A stretch of 64,000 nucleotides of DNA. Origin: Setoptus koraiensis (taxonomy: Eukaryota; Arthropoda). The notes beneath the pieces are model-generated. The model was given only the letters and a program-made list of their open reading frames with translations. It was not told where the DNA came from and searched no databases. The stretch spans positions 4,960,001 through 5,024,000 of the forward strand of contig CM106586.1 of the NCBI GenBank assembly GCA_048013815.1, given 5' to 3'. How positions within the stretch are numbered: the first letter of the stretch is position 1; each line of letters begins with the position of its first letter. The position numbers and the translations under genes are program-made. Positions 45,088 through 57,625 of the stretch are shown here, in pieces.

Positions 45088-45773
45088 TAGTTATAAAATT
45101 TATAATGTATCTCATTCAGATACAAAACTTAAAACATATATTACAGATCATAAATACTTACGTTTCATTCGATATGCGTTAGATATGATGATGATCAACT
45201 GTAATTATGAATATGGATACTTATATAACAACCAATAATCGTTGGAAAATAGATGCGAAAATGTGACAACATGTCAGAGGTACACATTTAAGCCTGTCAG
45301 ATCAGAGTAGCCGAATAGATGAAGGAATAAATCCAAGTTCTCCAAATATCTATCGCAGCATGCTAAACATGTTGATTGCTTACGTACGAAATCTAGTAGG
45401 ATTCTAATGGTCAGTTTCGCCATAATGAGTAAATTGGTTAGACACACCATCATCAGGGATTCGAATTTTCACTTTCAAATTTCGACTCCAAATTATGACC
45501 ATCGAACACTGACCATCGAACACTGACCACCGTTGCAAGATAAATTGGCCACCTCAGGAATCTGTCCCGACCAGGTAACGTATCAGACGTGAGAGGGTTC
45601 TTGGGTGCTATGGGCTGCTGTAGACGGTTCGTGCCAAATTTAGCCTAAGTTAGTAGCCCATTAGCTGACCTAACAAAGAAAGGCCAGGGTTGGCAGCTTT
45701 TAATGGCCTCGTAAATCTCCTCCTAACGTCAGAAGGAATCGGCCATTACGACCCCCAGGCAGTAACGTCATTG
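45088..45773. other. decayed repeat sequence
   Basis: 45,240-45,540 is a headless copy of the hairpin-ended family plus its GACCATCGAAC minisatellite. 45,540-45,773 (around CTGTCCCGACCAGGTAACGT) is unrecognised. Confidence 0.5.
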
Positions 45774-47799
45774 ACAAGTGATACTGATTCCGTCAGTATC
45801 TCGAGCGCTTAATTTCTTGGATAGACGGTTATCGTTGGGATATGGATGCGAGTATGTGACACCTTGTCAAAGATGAACATCTATGCCTGTCAGATCAGAG
45901 TAGTCGGTCAACATGTGTATCACTTTGTGATGATGAAGAACTTGTATTTATCATGTCATCTTTTCGGCTACTCTGATTCGACAGGCATAGATCTTCAACT
46001 CCGACATGTTATAACATACTCGCATCTATATTTGAACGATACTTAATCGCTATGATGCATCCGCATTTCCATGCACTATTTTGTTTTCGAAAATCAGCCA
46101 TAGTTTCCAAGTTTGTCAAGATAAGATTGCCAGTTTTCGCACACTAGATAGCCATAGATAGAATGTTCGGCAGTGCGAATTCGGTGGCTTTCGAATGAAT
46201 TTTTCGGGTGTTCTTGCGATTAAGTCCCCACTCAGATTTCGATGAAACTTCACACATGGGTCCCGTAGGGGCCCCATATCATGGAATGAGTAGACCGGAA
46301 GCCAGGAAACTTCCGGTTCCGGAGTTACCAAAAGATCGAGATAGAGCTTTGAAAATTCATAATCGAATATATGACGCCTAGCGGAGCACGATGAAATCAA
46401 AATTAATCTTCTGCCGCTTCCGGTTACCTAGATATAGCTGTTTAACGCAAAAAAGGGTGTGGCCGGGCCCTGTGCGGTCGCGATGAGCGGACCCATCCTG
46501 TGCCTCGTGCGCGCAACACCCTGTATCCATGTCTGTTTCGGTCATATTAACCCTGAATATCAACGAATTAGTTGGTTCGTTCACTCTTCCCGCCTGCAGC
46601 TGTGTTTGGATTGCAGTCATGTGAGCGGAGGGTAGAGGGCGCAGCCCGATACCCGAAGCGCTCATCAACCCTACCCGAAGGGTTCCCGTCGCACGCAGTC
46701 GTCGCGGTAGCGACGACGGAGATGTGACGGCCTCCAGAATACGAGGCCGCAGGCCGAGTTCTCAGACACACCGCATGTGCATCCCTGAGCGCAGCGAAGC
46801 AATAATTTGGTCACTTCCGGTATTCTAACCCCAGTAATATCTCTATATCTCGAAAACCGGAAGTCGCACAGAGCTGAAAATTATGTCATCGTGTTCAGCG
46901 TAGCTTGAAACGTCTCTGTAGTGAATTTCAGAGCTCTAGCTTTAACTTTATGTAAAACCGGAACCGGAAGTTTCCTGGCTTCCGGACCACTTTTTTCGTC
47001 TTAGTTAGGTCAGAATAGACCTATACCGGAAGTTTCATCAAGATCCGGTTGGGGACCTAATCGCTAGAACAACCCAAATCTCCATAGAGTTAACATGTGT
47101 AATGTTTAGATGCTTTAACATCAATCAACCATTGATCGAATTGGACTAAGTTGCTGCGAAATTTCCCATCATTGAAATAACCTTCTTCGTGCTCAACCAA
47201 CAAATGATCTCTAGTCTCATTGTGAAACTCGAACCACGAATGTAAACAAGCTACAGAGCCAGCTATCTACACACGAGACTTGTAATCAACAATTTGTAAA
47301 CAAGAAAACGAGCCAGGTATCTACACACTAAATGTAGAAATTGATCAATGATTGAACAGCCTGCAGAGCCAGCTATCTACACACGAGACTGTGAAGCAAC
47401 AACATGTAAACAAATTTTGAACAGCTAGAATGTGATGATGAGGTGGCAGACTTAAATTTAGATCATGTCTGTAGCTCACTGTGTATTAGGGAGCGGAGCT
47501 ACTTAAGTCTCAATTTAGTCTGTAGCTTACTGTGTGCTGAGGAGGTGGAGTGACTTAAGTCTCAATCAAGCTGTAGCTTACTGTGTGCTAAGGAGGTGGA
47601 GTGACTTAAGTCTCAATCGAGCTGAAGCTTACTGTGTGCTGAGGAGGTGGAGTGACTTAAGTCTCAATCAAGCTGTAGCTTACTGTGTGCTAAGGAGTGG
47701 GCGTGACTTAAAATTGTAGGCTTGTGTGTGGATTGCCTCCTCTATTTAGGATCCAACATCACTACATCATTAGCGCTTAATTGAAATTAAGCGCTAAAA
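45774..47799 (-). mobile_element. Helentron-like element H2, inverted relative of H1, hosting M2
   Basis: The hairpin end is at 45,774-45,814 and the A-type end at 47,771-47,799. 45,774-46,205 is an inverted copy of 42,445-42,875. 47,470-47,760 is the inverted 51-bp tandem array, with unit starts at 47,522, 47,573, 47,624 and 47,675. The ZnF ORF of H1 is missing. Confidence 0.72.
46206..47074 (-). mobile_element. Merlin-type MITE, copy M2 (869 bp)
   Basis: Nearly identical to M1 and of the same length, in the opposite orientation. Termini are GGGTGTTCTTGCGATTAAG and, inverted, GGTTGTTCTAGCGATTAGG. The flanks AATTTTTC and CAAATCTC do not match, so no target duplication is seen. Confidence 0.9.
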
Positions 47800-48185
47800 A
47801 CTGACGCAAGCCGTGAGGGGATCGGAGTGGTTCTGTTACAAAAAGGCAAAGATGGAAGGGACAGAATCATTGCCAGCGCCAGGAGACGAATGTCCGTTGC
47901 TGAGTCACGGTATCCCGTGACAGGTAGAGGCGCTGGCGATAGTTTTTGGTGTAAACAAATTTCGCCCTTATATTATCGGCAGAGAAGTAATAATTTATAC
48001 CGACCACTGCGCCCTGTGCGCAAGAAACGACAATAAAGAGCTTCAGCGGCGTATTGCGAATTGGGCCGTGCAGCTGTCGGACTATGATCTGAAGATAGTT
48101 TACACATCTGGCAGAGAACACCATGATGTCGACTGTCTTTCTAGAGCTCCGGTGGGGCCGTTCAATGTCCCGGATCGTTGTGTGT
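47800..48185 (+). pseudogene. Ty3/gypsy RNase H fragment with one frameshift
   Basis: Starting at the first base beyond the Helentron-like end, one frame reads the Ty3 RNase H opening DASREGIGVVLLQKGKDG and SVAESRYPVT. A one-base shift then moves coding to another frame with the expected KFRPYIIGREVIIYTDH and IVYTSGREHHDVDCLSRAP. The four catalytic acidic positions are recognisable. Reverse transcriptase upstream and integrase downstream are absent here, so it is a dead fragment cut on its left by insertion of H2. Confidence 0.85.
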
Positions 48186-50038
48186 TTCCTTGTTATTGTT
48201 CTAACTTAACATTTATATTTCGACAGCTAAATTACTTAACATTTATATTCCGACAGCTAAATTACTTGACATTTATTAATCGATCCGAGAGAGTTGCTCT
48301 CACAAATTTCACAGCGTCTCTCTCAAACTATTGATGATCATACATTTCATTACAAATCGTGGTTTATGTCTTTTTTTTCTGAGTAACATATAACATAGTG
48401 ACATGTTTATGTTGGAAGACTAAAGGCCATATCCTTCAATGTGACAGTCGACACCTTGGAGAAATATCACGTTATTACCACATTTCAGGCGAATCGAGTT
48501 CCTCGGTTGGTTAAGGCGAATTGAGCAAATTCCTTCCATGTTCTTCGCCTCCTGTATGTTCTCCTTCGCAAAGGCGTATATCATCTGCGTTTTATTGTTG
48601 CCATCTGTTATGTTCTTGGCTACCCAAAACGCAGCTATTAAGAAACAAGTCAGTAAGCTTAGTTATAACAGTTTGCGTAACCGGAAAGGTCTTGATCGTG
48701 ATTCTACGTTAAAGCGCTATTTGGACACACTATTACTCATACACCTAATGTTGCCTTTCTCCTCTGGCCCGCATCCAGCTCGTAATATGGGGGTCCGGCA
48801 AATGAACTCAATTAGTTAATTATTTATCTAAACCTAAACAATTGTAAATATCAACGAAACAAATACACTTCGTATGTTAATTGGCGGGGTGGTTATTGTG
48901 TGGTAAATCTTGAAGAATCGTCAAGTAAATTTTGTGAAAGTACATCGAAATCAAAAACAACAAAGGCACCGCGGTGCCTTCAGAAGAGTTTTAGTTCAAA
49001 TATTATTTGTTGCTACAATTTGTCACGCGTGACTGATACAAACTTATGCCTATGCTCGTATCTCTCCTTCGCAACGGCTGCTAGAGGCACAACTTGAGGA
49101 ATTAACTTGAACGTTTATTGGTTCTTCATCGGTATCAGAATCTGCCACCGCAGATAATGAATTCGCTACATTGGTTAATATTGTTTTGCTTAATCGGGCC
49201 AGGGCTAGGACGGCCACTTTCTCACACCGATTCTGATACCGAGGTAGCAACAAATAGTATTTGAAATAAAACTCTTCTGAAGCAGTCTCAAATGTCTTTT
49301 TGATGCTCTCGGGAGCATCTCTAGTGATATCTCAGAGGGTCTGAATCTTTGGAAATTTTATCGATTTATTGCAAAAAGTCGGGAAAAAACGGGGCTAGGT
49401 ATAGACCCATTTTGCTCAGCTCCTCAAGCTGAGTCGATCTAGGCTAACGAGGACTCAATCTGAGTCTATCAGCTGGACAGGTTTCCTTGTCAGTCGTGTA
49501 TTCGTTCAGAATACCGTGAGAGTATAAGTCTACTTCGTCACCGATTGAATGGTGATAATACATGCTATTACAGGGGTTTTTAGATCCTTGCAATTCTCAA
49601 ATCGGCTTGATTAATTCAAACTGTCTTGGCTATCAACACCCCTTTCGTTACGCCCCTTTGCTCAATCAATTAGCTTGACAGATATAAATAAAAAGGGTTG
49701 ATTTCTGACAGCTTGACTTGTATGTTTAATGATACTGAACTAAAGACACTTAGGCGCGCATCTTCTGACTGACAACCATCTGTCTCAAAAAATGGTTTGT
49801 TATCTAGTTGATTATACCTATCATCAAGTCGCGCATCATGATTAGTCACAGCCCTTGCTATATGCCGTTCATCATTGCCGCACATTGACCGTCATTATTT
49901 ATCTGTACTCAGCACATTACACACATTGACTCAACGGAGATTTGAGTCTCTCAATTCCCGTGTTGAAGTATCTAAACATTACACATGTTAGCTCTATGGA
50001 GATTTGAAATTTGATGTCTGCAAATTATCAACTCACAG
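48186..50038. other. mostly unassigned sequence
   Basis: Short direct repeats around ACATTTATATTCCGACAGCTA (48,208-48,268) and a weak inverted repeat (GGTATCAGAATC at 49,130 against 49,228) are visible. 49,930-50,020 matches the 62-bp Helentron-like repeat. No gene is supported. Confidence 0.5.
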
Positions 50039-50080
50039 AATCAAGCGCTCTTGATACTGATAAGATCAGTATTACTTGTT
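50039..50080 (+). mobile_element. Helentron-like hairpin terminus
   Basis: AATCAAGCGCTCTTG, then hairpin ATACTGAT-AAG-ATCAGTAT, then TACTTGTT. It ends the repeat-bearing sequence that begins near 49,930. Confidence 0.65.
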
Positions 50081-50100
50081 ATGGATGATATTGAAAATCT

Positions 50101-50955
50101 GGTTGTTCTAGCGATTAGGTCCCAGCGCCGATTATGATGAAACTTCCAGTACAGGTTCATCTTGACCCAAAAACATCAGAAAAAATAGTCCGGAAGTGCG
50201 GAAACTTCAGGTTCCGGTTTTACCTAAAGTTGCTCCTAGAGAGTTGAAACTCACCAGACTGACGTTCTAGATGACGACAAACACGATGATTTAAGTTTCA
50301 GCTCTTTACCACTTCCAGTTCTCTGGTTATAGCGATATCTCAAGAGTTGAGAGACCGGAAGTTGCCAAATTCATGCTTCGCTACACTCAGGGATGAGCCT
50401 GCAATTGTTCTCAGAACTCGGCCTGCGGCCTCGTATTCAGGAGGCCGTCACATCTCCGTCGTCGCTCCCGCGACGACTGCGTGCGACGGGAACCCTTCGG
50501 GTAAGGTTGATGAGCGCTTCGGGTATCGGGCTGCGCCCTCTACCCTCCGCTCACATGACTGCAATCCATCAACAAATGAAGGGGGGAATAAAAAAAAAGG
50601 ATGAGAAAAGTAGGAACACCTGAATTACAAGCTAATACATGGTGTTGCGCAGTCTGTGCACTGTATGGGCCCCCTTTCTGCAACCGCACAGGCCCGGCCG
50701 CACCTCCAATTTCAGTTTAATCTTGATATCTAGCAAACCGGAAGTGATACCGGATTGATTTTGATTTCATTGTGCTCCGCTAAGAGTCATCAACCTGATT
50801 TCCAAATTTCAGAGCTCTAGCTTCAACTTGATGTAAAACCGGAACAAGAAGTTTCCGCACTTCCGGACCAGCTAATCCATGATGTGGGGCCCCTGCAGGG
50901 CCCGTGTGTCAAGTTTCGTGATGATCGGCGCTGGGACCTAATCGCAAGAACACCC
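50101..50955 (+). mobile_element. Merlin-type MITE, copy M4 (855 bp)
   Basis: Termini are GGTTGTTCTAGCGATTAGG and, inverted, GGGTGTTCTTGCGATTAGG. The perfect 8-bp target duplication is GAAAATCT (50,093-50,100 and 50,956-50,963). Core at 50,411-50,568. Confidence 0.92.
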
Positions 50956-50963
50956 GAAAATCT

Positions 50964-51970
50964 TTCCAATTGACAACTTGATATTCTCTCGACTCAAAAG
51001 TTGCTGAATTTTGCGCATTGAGTAGCCTAATTTGTTAAGCTGGTCCACGCGACCCTCGAGATAAATCGAACTTTTTGACAACATTTTGAGCTTTGTAATG
51101 GAGAAAATGATACCGAGATGCACACAAGGAGTAGGCCGACAAATACACAACGAAATTAGATCGTCTGCTCTCTGAGCGCGCAAGCAGAGAAGCAGACGAA
51201 AATGTTCAATTTTAAAGCGACTGCCCTGTACTTCATCTAACTGTCTGCCTATCAACGCTACTGGCACATTTCAAGAATTGTCTCAGAATTCCGGAGGGGA
51301 TCATATACCCGGCGCCTTTCATTGGGTACATGGTATATCACTTAACTCTCTTGAGAGCCAAGGCTAATGTTGAAGAAAACTAGAAATTGCCATCAGAAAG
51401 CAAATTGTCGTTGCCGTCATTGCGAATTCCACTAATCCAGAATAACGTCGTTGCGTAAAATTGGAACAGAAGATTTGGTAGAGTAGACAACTCTAGCTCT
51501 TTATGCTCCGTTTTCAAACACATCCGGATAGAGCACGGTGGCGTCGCCAGAAAGACTGTGAATATACGACATTCTAGGAGAGAAGCGACTTCCCAAGACA
51601 CAGGGATTTCTAATTCGGATGAAGAAGTTGACGTCGAAATTTCCGACGTAGAATGTAACCTTGAGCTAGAGTGATATGCTAATAATATGTCTCTGTATCC
51701 GTATGGGTCGACCCATATTGACCCACCCATCAAATTGACCCACTGGACGACCCGACCAACCCATTTCGACCCATTTTTCACCAACTGGATCACTCGGGTC
51801 AGCCGTTTTCGCCAATTTTCGCCCATGGGTCGACCCGGGCAGCCCACTTGAACCCCTCTCGACCCACTGGATCACCCGGGACACCCGGGTAACCCACACG
51901 GTTAGCGGCACCAGCGTGTAAATTCAAATTGTTGTCATAATGCCTGAGTGAAAAGCTCAAATCAGTTAAA
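50964..51970. other. unassigned; GACCCA-type degenerate array
   Basis: 51,700-51,900 repeats GACCCA/GACCCACC/GGGTCGACCC motifs many times at irregular spacing. The rest is unrecognised. Confidence 0.6.
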
Positions 51971-52925
51971 AACAAGTAATACTGATTCTATCAGTATCTC
52001 AAGCGCTTAATTTTTTGGATAGACGAGTATCGTTGGAATATGGATGCGAGTATGTAACAACATGTCGGAGATAATCATCGATGTCGATCAGAGTAGCCGA
52101 AATGATGACAGAATAAATAGGAACTAGTATCGGAAATTCGAATTTCTAAGTTCGAAATGTGACCATCAAACATTGGCCATCGAACACTGACCACCGAACA
52201 TCGAACGAGCAGATGGAACTGTCATCAGAAATTCGAATTTTCAATTTCGAATTTCGAAGTTCGAAATGTGACCATCGAACTTCGAATTGTCACCAACGAA
52301 CTTCGAATTGTGACCATCCAACTCTGTACAAGCACCTGGAACTAGTATCGGAAGTAGCATTGTTAACGTTTAGATACTTTAACACAGAGAACAGAAAAAT
52401 TTTTGTCAAAATCGTCAAAGTCAAATTCCCATAGGGTTAACATTGTTAACGTTAAGATACCTTGAATGGTTGAGCAGTTAGCATCGCAGCATTGAGCATG
52501 TTACTCTCGTCTAGTTGTCCACATCAGCATTGACAGTGCAGAGAAGCAGTAGTTATTCTGAATAGTATCTACTGTTCTACAATCTCCTAGTTTCAACACC
52601 TCTAGCGTCCAGTGCTCTAAATCCGAATTGTATACAGCTAGCCTTCTGCTGTGCTAAATTCATCTAGTTAGCATCTCAGCTTTGAGCGTACTAATCGCGT
52701 CTACTAAGTGAACGCGCATAGCATTCTATGTGCTAAATTTAACTAATCAACATTGTAAGCTTCGAGTGTTCTAAATTTATCTAGTTTATTTCTCACAGTA
52801 CAGCTTTCACCGTGCTATTTTTTCCTAGTTGAAAAAAGCACTGATTTATTCTACCCACGTGAATAAACGTATCCATCCGACCCACATCAATAGCTACTTA
52901 ATTATAAAATTAAGCGCTAAAAAAA
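51971..52925 (-). mobile_element. Helentron-like element (0.95 kb), both ends present
   Basis: The hairpin end is at 51,971-52,012 (loop TCT). The A-type end is at 52,891-52,925 (inverted TTAGCGCTTAATTTTATAA). The interior carries the GACCATCGAAC minisatellite (52,150-52,330) and the ACGTTTATTCACGTGG subterminal block. Confidence 0.7.
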
Positions 52926-53167
52926 GCTCACCGCTCCCTTCATGCTCCGCTAGGTGTCCACCATCTGACTCTGAAGTTCCGAAGCTCTTTCTCAAAATTC
53001 ATGATATATTGCCCCTGCGGGGCCTGAGTGTTAAGTTTCATGATGATCGGCGCCGGGACCTGGTCGAAGGAACACCCGAACAATCTTCTCTTGGCACCAT
53101 CTGAGATTGTAACTGGGCTCCCAGGTGTCTTCATACCGTTCTACAGGGGCCCAGCACACTAAATAAT

Positions 53168-54102
53168 ACAAGTAATACTGATCAACTCACTATTTCGAGC
53201 GCTTAATTAGCGCTTAATTTTAATCTGGCGCCATTGATGTGGTGATGTTGGATCCTTAATGGAGGGGCGATCTACACACAAGCCTACATCTTTGAGTCGC
53301 TCCGCCTCCCTAGCACACAGTAGGCTACAGCTTGATTGAGACTTAAGTCGCTCCGCCCCTTAGTACACAGTGAGCTACACACAAGGTTGAGTTTGTGTCG
53401 CTCTACTCCCAAGTACACAGAAAGTTTCTGTGGTTAGTTGGTTTGTTGGTTGGTTGGTTGTGATTAGATTAGTGAAGATTCACTTAAGTCGCTCCGCCCC
53501 CTGATACACAGTAAGCTGCGGCTCGATTGAGACTTAAGACGCTCTACCCCTAATACACAGTGAGCTACAGATATGATAGAAATCTAAGTCTGCCACCTGT
53601 ATTCCTATGTAGATTCGACTTGGTCTATTATCGCTTTACTCGAAGATATTCCGTATGCAATCTTCTGGAGATTTGACTAAGTAAAATTCGTGAGGAGTTC
53701 GGTCACCGTACATGTATGAAAGTCAGTCGGCGCACGCCATCTACGCCACATCAACAGTAGTAACAGCATCAACAACAACGTCAACAACGTCAACAACAAC
53801 GACAACAACAACAACAACAACTACTACAACAGATACAACTACAACAACAACAAGAGATAATTACAACTTTTAATTTCTCAAATTTTAATTTCTTTTTAGC
53901 CTCACCGATCATCAGGAGATAACTCGTCACTATCTCTTTCTGGTGATCGCTGAGGCACTTCCATTTCAGGCCGGCTAAGAATCCTGTGGCGAAAAAACTA
54001 AAGAGAGAAAATTGATCAGTAAAGAACCAAAAATGAAGGTGAATGAGCGTATCCATCCGACCCACCACAATAGCTACTTAATTAAGATTAGGCGCTGAAA
54101 AC
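53168..54102 (-). mobile_element. Helentron-like element with a second 5' end nested at its tip
   Basis: The hairpin end 53,168-53,206 is followed directly by AGCGCTTAATTTTAATCTGG, an A-type end of opposite sense, with the 51-bp tandem array at 53,290-53,590. The far A-type end is at about 54,071-54,102. 53,755-53,850 is a CAACAA-rich tract. Confidence 0.55.
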
Positions 54103-54309
54103 TATCGTGACGATCGGATGCTGCGTCACCGGTAGATACAGTGGATACACTATAATCACTACAACAACAACAACTACTACAACAGCTACAACTACAACAA
54201 CAACAAGAAGTAAGTACAACATTTAATTTCTTAATTTTCAATTTCTTTTTAGCCTCACCGATCATCAGAAAGAGATAACTCGTCACTATCTCTTTCTGGT
54301 AACATTAAA

Positions 54310-54350
54310 AACAAGTTATACTGATTATACCAGTATAAGAGCGCTTAATT
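54310..54350 (-). mobile_element. Helentron-like hairpin terminus
   Basis: AACAAGTTATACTGATTATA with CCAGTAT, then AGCGCTTAATT. The nearest matching A-type end on the right is 58,628. A ~165-bp repeat with TGCTAGCTGTCTCTAGAA follows (54,400 and 54,550), shared with 58,140-58,330. Confidence 0.55.
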
Positions 54351-54802
54351 TTTACAGTGAACGATCTTAGAGGTTTGGACAGTTTATTAAGTAGTGATAA
54401 GTGCTAGCTGTCTCTAGAAAGTTTCAAGAATTTTTCCTGGTGAGAACAGTTTCGAAAATCACACATACTGTATAGGCACATGTTCTCAATAATGGCCTAT
54501 AGCACCAATACTAGAAACATAAAATTGATTAAACTTGCATAGATCTTGTATTAGACAGTGCTAGCTGTCTCTAGAAGGTTTCGGGAATTTATCCGGATGA
54601 GAACAGTTTCAAAAATGCCACGTGATGTATGGGCATACCTGATCAAATATCATATACATAGTATGAGCTCACCTGATCCGGAATTGCCAATACCGCCAAT
54701 ACTAGAGAAAGAAAATTGATTATGAGTTGACTGAGTATCATCGAAACGGATGGGTGGGAACATGATAAGAAATCGATGACTAAACATGATGACCGTCATC
54801 CG

Positions 54803-55627
54803 AAAGGACGACTTGCATTTAGGGTCTCCAGAATCAAACTGGTCTGACATACATGAATATAGTATTTTCGTGATCGGAAGAGCCTTCTGATTACGAATAT
54901 ACCAATTGCATCATCCTTTAGTTCGACGATTAGCCACTAGGCGGCGTTGCTGTTTTTCGCTTTATGGGCCTGTGGAGCCCCAGTCTCTTGTCATAGAGAC
55001 ACGTTTCTGGTATCGTTGGATAGATCTTTGGAAGACGCATCTATAAAAGTTATGATTTTCCCCTAGACTCGAATTCAAGTCCGGAAAAAAATAAAAAAAA
55101 AACTTTGGCCCCATTTTGTGGGGCCCCAGGAATGTCCGCCCAGAGATTTGACAGCTCATATAAAAAGCCCTATAGAAAAGCTTCGAAATGATATATAATA
55201 CAACGAAATCAAATCGAACGCCGGTGACCAAAAATGAGAAAAACCACACGCACCTCCCACCAAAAATAGAGATAAAAGGCGGATCGGGTGCTCTGCTGAT
55301 CAGGAGCCAAGCTCGATTTCCATGAAAATCGACACGTGGGCTACGAATGGGCCCATCAAGACGTTCTTGATAGTCCAGGAGTGCGGTAGTGCCTACTTCC
55401 GGAGATAAGAAAAAACCCGAATTTCGGGCCTCTGAGGGGCCTCAAAACAATTATCTTCGCCCAGTTGTCTAGATGGTTATATCAATTTTGAAGTAGAGTG
55501 AAAATTCACACTCTGCGTCACCTGAACCGTTAGAAATTCACTGTTGGTTATGTTAGGTACGCATACGCACTGCCAAAGATGCTGGGAGGCCCAAGGCCGA
55601 GTCGGTGAAGATCGAAAAGGGGGTCAG
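54803..55627 (+). mobile_element. long-arm inverted-repeat element, half copy P3
   Basis: Left arm and centre of the P1/P2 family (AAAGGACGACTTGCATTTAG start), truncated before the right arm. Confidence 0.85.
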
Positions 55628-56529
55628 GTATCTAGACATTGCACATGTTAACCCTATGGAGATTTGAGTCTCTCGATTACCATGTTAAAGTATCTAAACA
55701 GTAAATTCCTATCACAACGTGATAGGAATTTGAACGTGTTGACCGACTACTCTGGTCTGACAGGCATAGATGTCCATCTCTGACATGGTGTCACAAACTC
55801 GCATCCATATTCCAACGATACTCATCTATCCAAAAAATTAAGCGCTCGAGATACTGACGGAATCAGTATCACTTGTTTCTTAAAATAAATGCACTGCATC
55901 TCAACTTGTTGAATATCGACTGTCTCTCAATTATTATCACTTCGTTGGTTTAGAGACTGTATTAAGTAACGACGATTTAAATCTTCCCTGTGCTAAGTGT
56001 CAAGTTCAGCGTCGCGCCCCATGGCATCCATAGAGCAGGCAAAGAGAGAATCAAAGCGGCAGAGGGCCGAGTTATCTGAGGCCAACACGTTCAGAGCTGA
56101 TTTGAAATTGGATGTACAAGATGATACGTACTCCTTCTGGGACATATTTTCAAGCTCGAGAATGCAACAGGTGATTGAGATGCAAGCAGTGGAAGCGGTC
56201 AACTTGTTTGTGGATATTCACAGTCTACGATCTTAAGAGTCATGCGCTGGGTGCTTACGATCATTAGCGCTAATGTAATCAGGTAAAGGCACTATTGGGC
56301 TCATGTGACCATACAGTATGTGCCAATTTTGAAACTGTTCACACCAGGATATTTCCACTAAAGACAGCAAGCACAGTGTCATGCACGATCTATGCGAGTA
56401 GTGTGCGGGTAATAGCTTATTGCCCTGGCAATAAGAGCGCCGCTTGATGCCCGCTTATCGCCCGCTTATTGCCAGAATGGCAGCAAGGGCAGTAAGGGCA
56501 ATTAGGAAGCTGCTTATTGCCCGCTTATT
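55628..56529. other. hairpin terminus, small ORF and GCTTATTGCCC repeats
   Basis: A hairpin-type end on + lies at 55,835-55,877. An 79-codon ORF at 55,997-56,236 has no recognised domain, and its 3' part matches a repeat at 58,655-58,785, so I do not call it a gene. 56,420-56,528 repeats GCTTATTGCCC-like units. Confidence 0.5.
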
Positions 56530-57329
56530 GCCCCAGTCTGATTTCAATAAAACTTCACACACGGGGCCCACAGGGGCCACAAATGATAACCTTGGTGGTC
56601 CGGAAAAGCGGAAACTTCCGGTTCCGGTTTTGAAACACTCTATTCATCTAGATAAAAGCACGCAGAGTACGATACAGTAAATTTCAAGTCTGAAAAACTT
56701 CCGGTTCACAAGAAATTTGGTGGAAACCGCTGCAAGGGCGGTGATGGGACGGAATATCGACCAAATACGTGCGCTAGCAGGCCCGTACTGATCAGCACAA
56801 AAGCCTGCGCCACTTCCGGTTCCCAAGATAATCACTGTTGGGTGTGCAGCTCTACGATGAACAGTCCGTTGTTCTACCTACGGTCGTGTATGGATTGCAG
56901 TCATGTGAGCGGAGGGTAGAGGGTGGAGCCCGATACCCGAAGCGCTCATCAACCCTACCCAAAGGGTTCCCGTCGCACGCAGTCGTCGCGGGAGCGACGA
57001 CGGAGATGTGACGGCCTCCAGAATATGAGGCCGCGAGCCGAGTTCTCAGACCCATCGCATACTCATTCCTGAGCAAAGTGGAGCTCCAATTTCTCCAATC
57101 CTGGTCTTCTTACGTCAATTATATCTGTAGATCTGGAAAACCGGAAGTCGCACAGAGCTGAAAATTACTCCATCATATCCAGCGTGGTCAGTAACGTCAC
57201 TCCGGTGAGTTTCAGACCTCAGGAGTTTCCGCACTTCTGGACCCACTTTTCCAGTCCATTTGGGTCTAGATGTACCCGTACCGGAATTTTCATCAAAATC
57301 GGGGCGGGGCACTAATCGCTACAACAACC
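56530..57329 (-). mobile_element. Merlin-type MITE, copy M6, one end lost
   Basis: The right terminus is normal (inverted GGTTGTTGTAGCGATTAGTG). The left ~20 bp are replaced by the GCTTATTGCCC repeat. Core at 56,891-57,048. Confidence 0.85.
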
Positions 57330-57625
57330 GTAAGTTTGCCTGGGTCGCTCGCTCGACCTAAGCCCTTACCGACCTCTCGGCCGATCATCTATCGTAGCGA
57401 TCCTGACGACCCTACCGCCAGCGCAGCTCCTTGCGTAGGGGCTGCGGGTGCATTGCGCACTGGAAGAGATAATTGGCGGGCATAGAAAGGATAGGGGTTG
57501 CTGAGATGATGTTCGGTTGATGTCGGGGTGAGTTGTTCATTGGGAACTCTCGGTTTTCTTTCTTCCTTTCATCAATTATCTTCAGGTACTAAAATTTATG
57601 TATTCTTCAATCTTCTCGCATTCAG

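Noticed and set aside
41364-47799. One large TIR transposon with ~430-bp inverted ends enclosing MULE and integrase
   Set aside because: The two arms are better explained as two separate Helentron-like elements, each with its own two termini. No target duplication flanks the whole unit.
55997-56236. 79-codon ORF as a gene
   Set aside because: Its 3' half is a repeat also found at 58,655-58,785, and there is no domain or signal.
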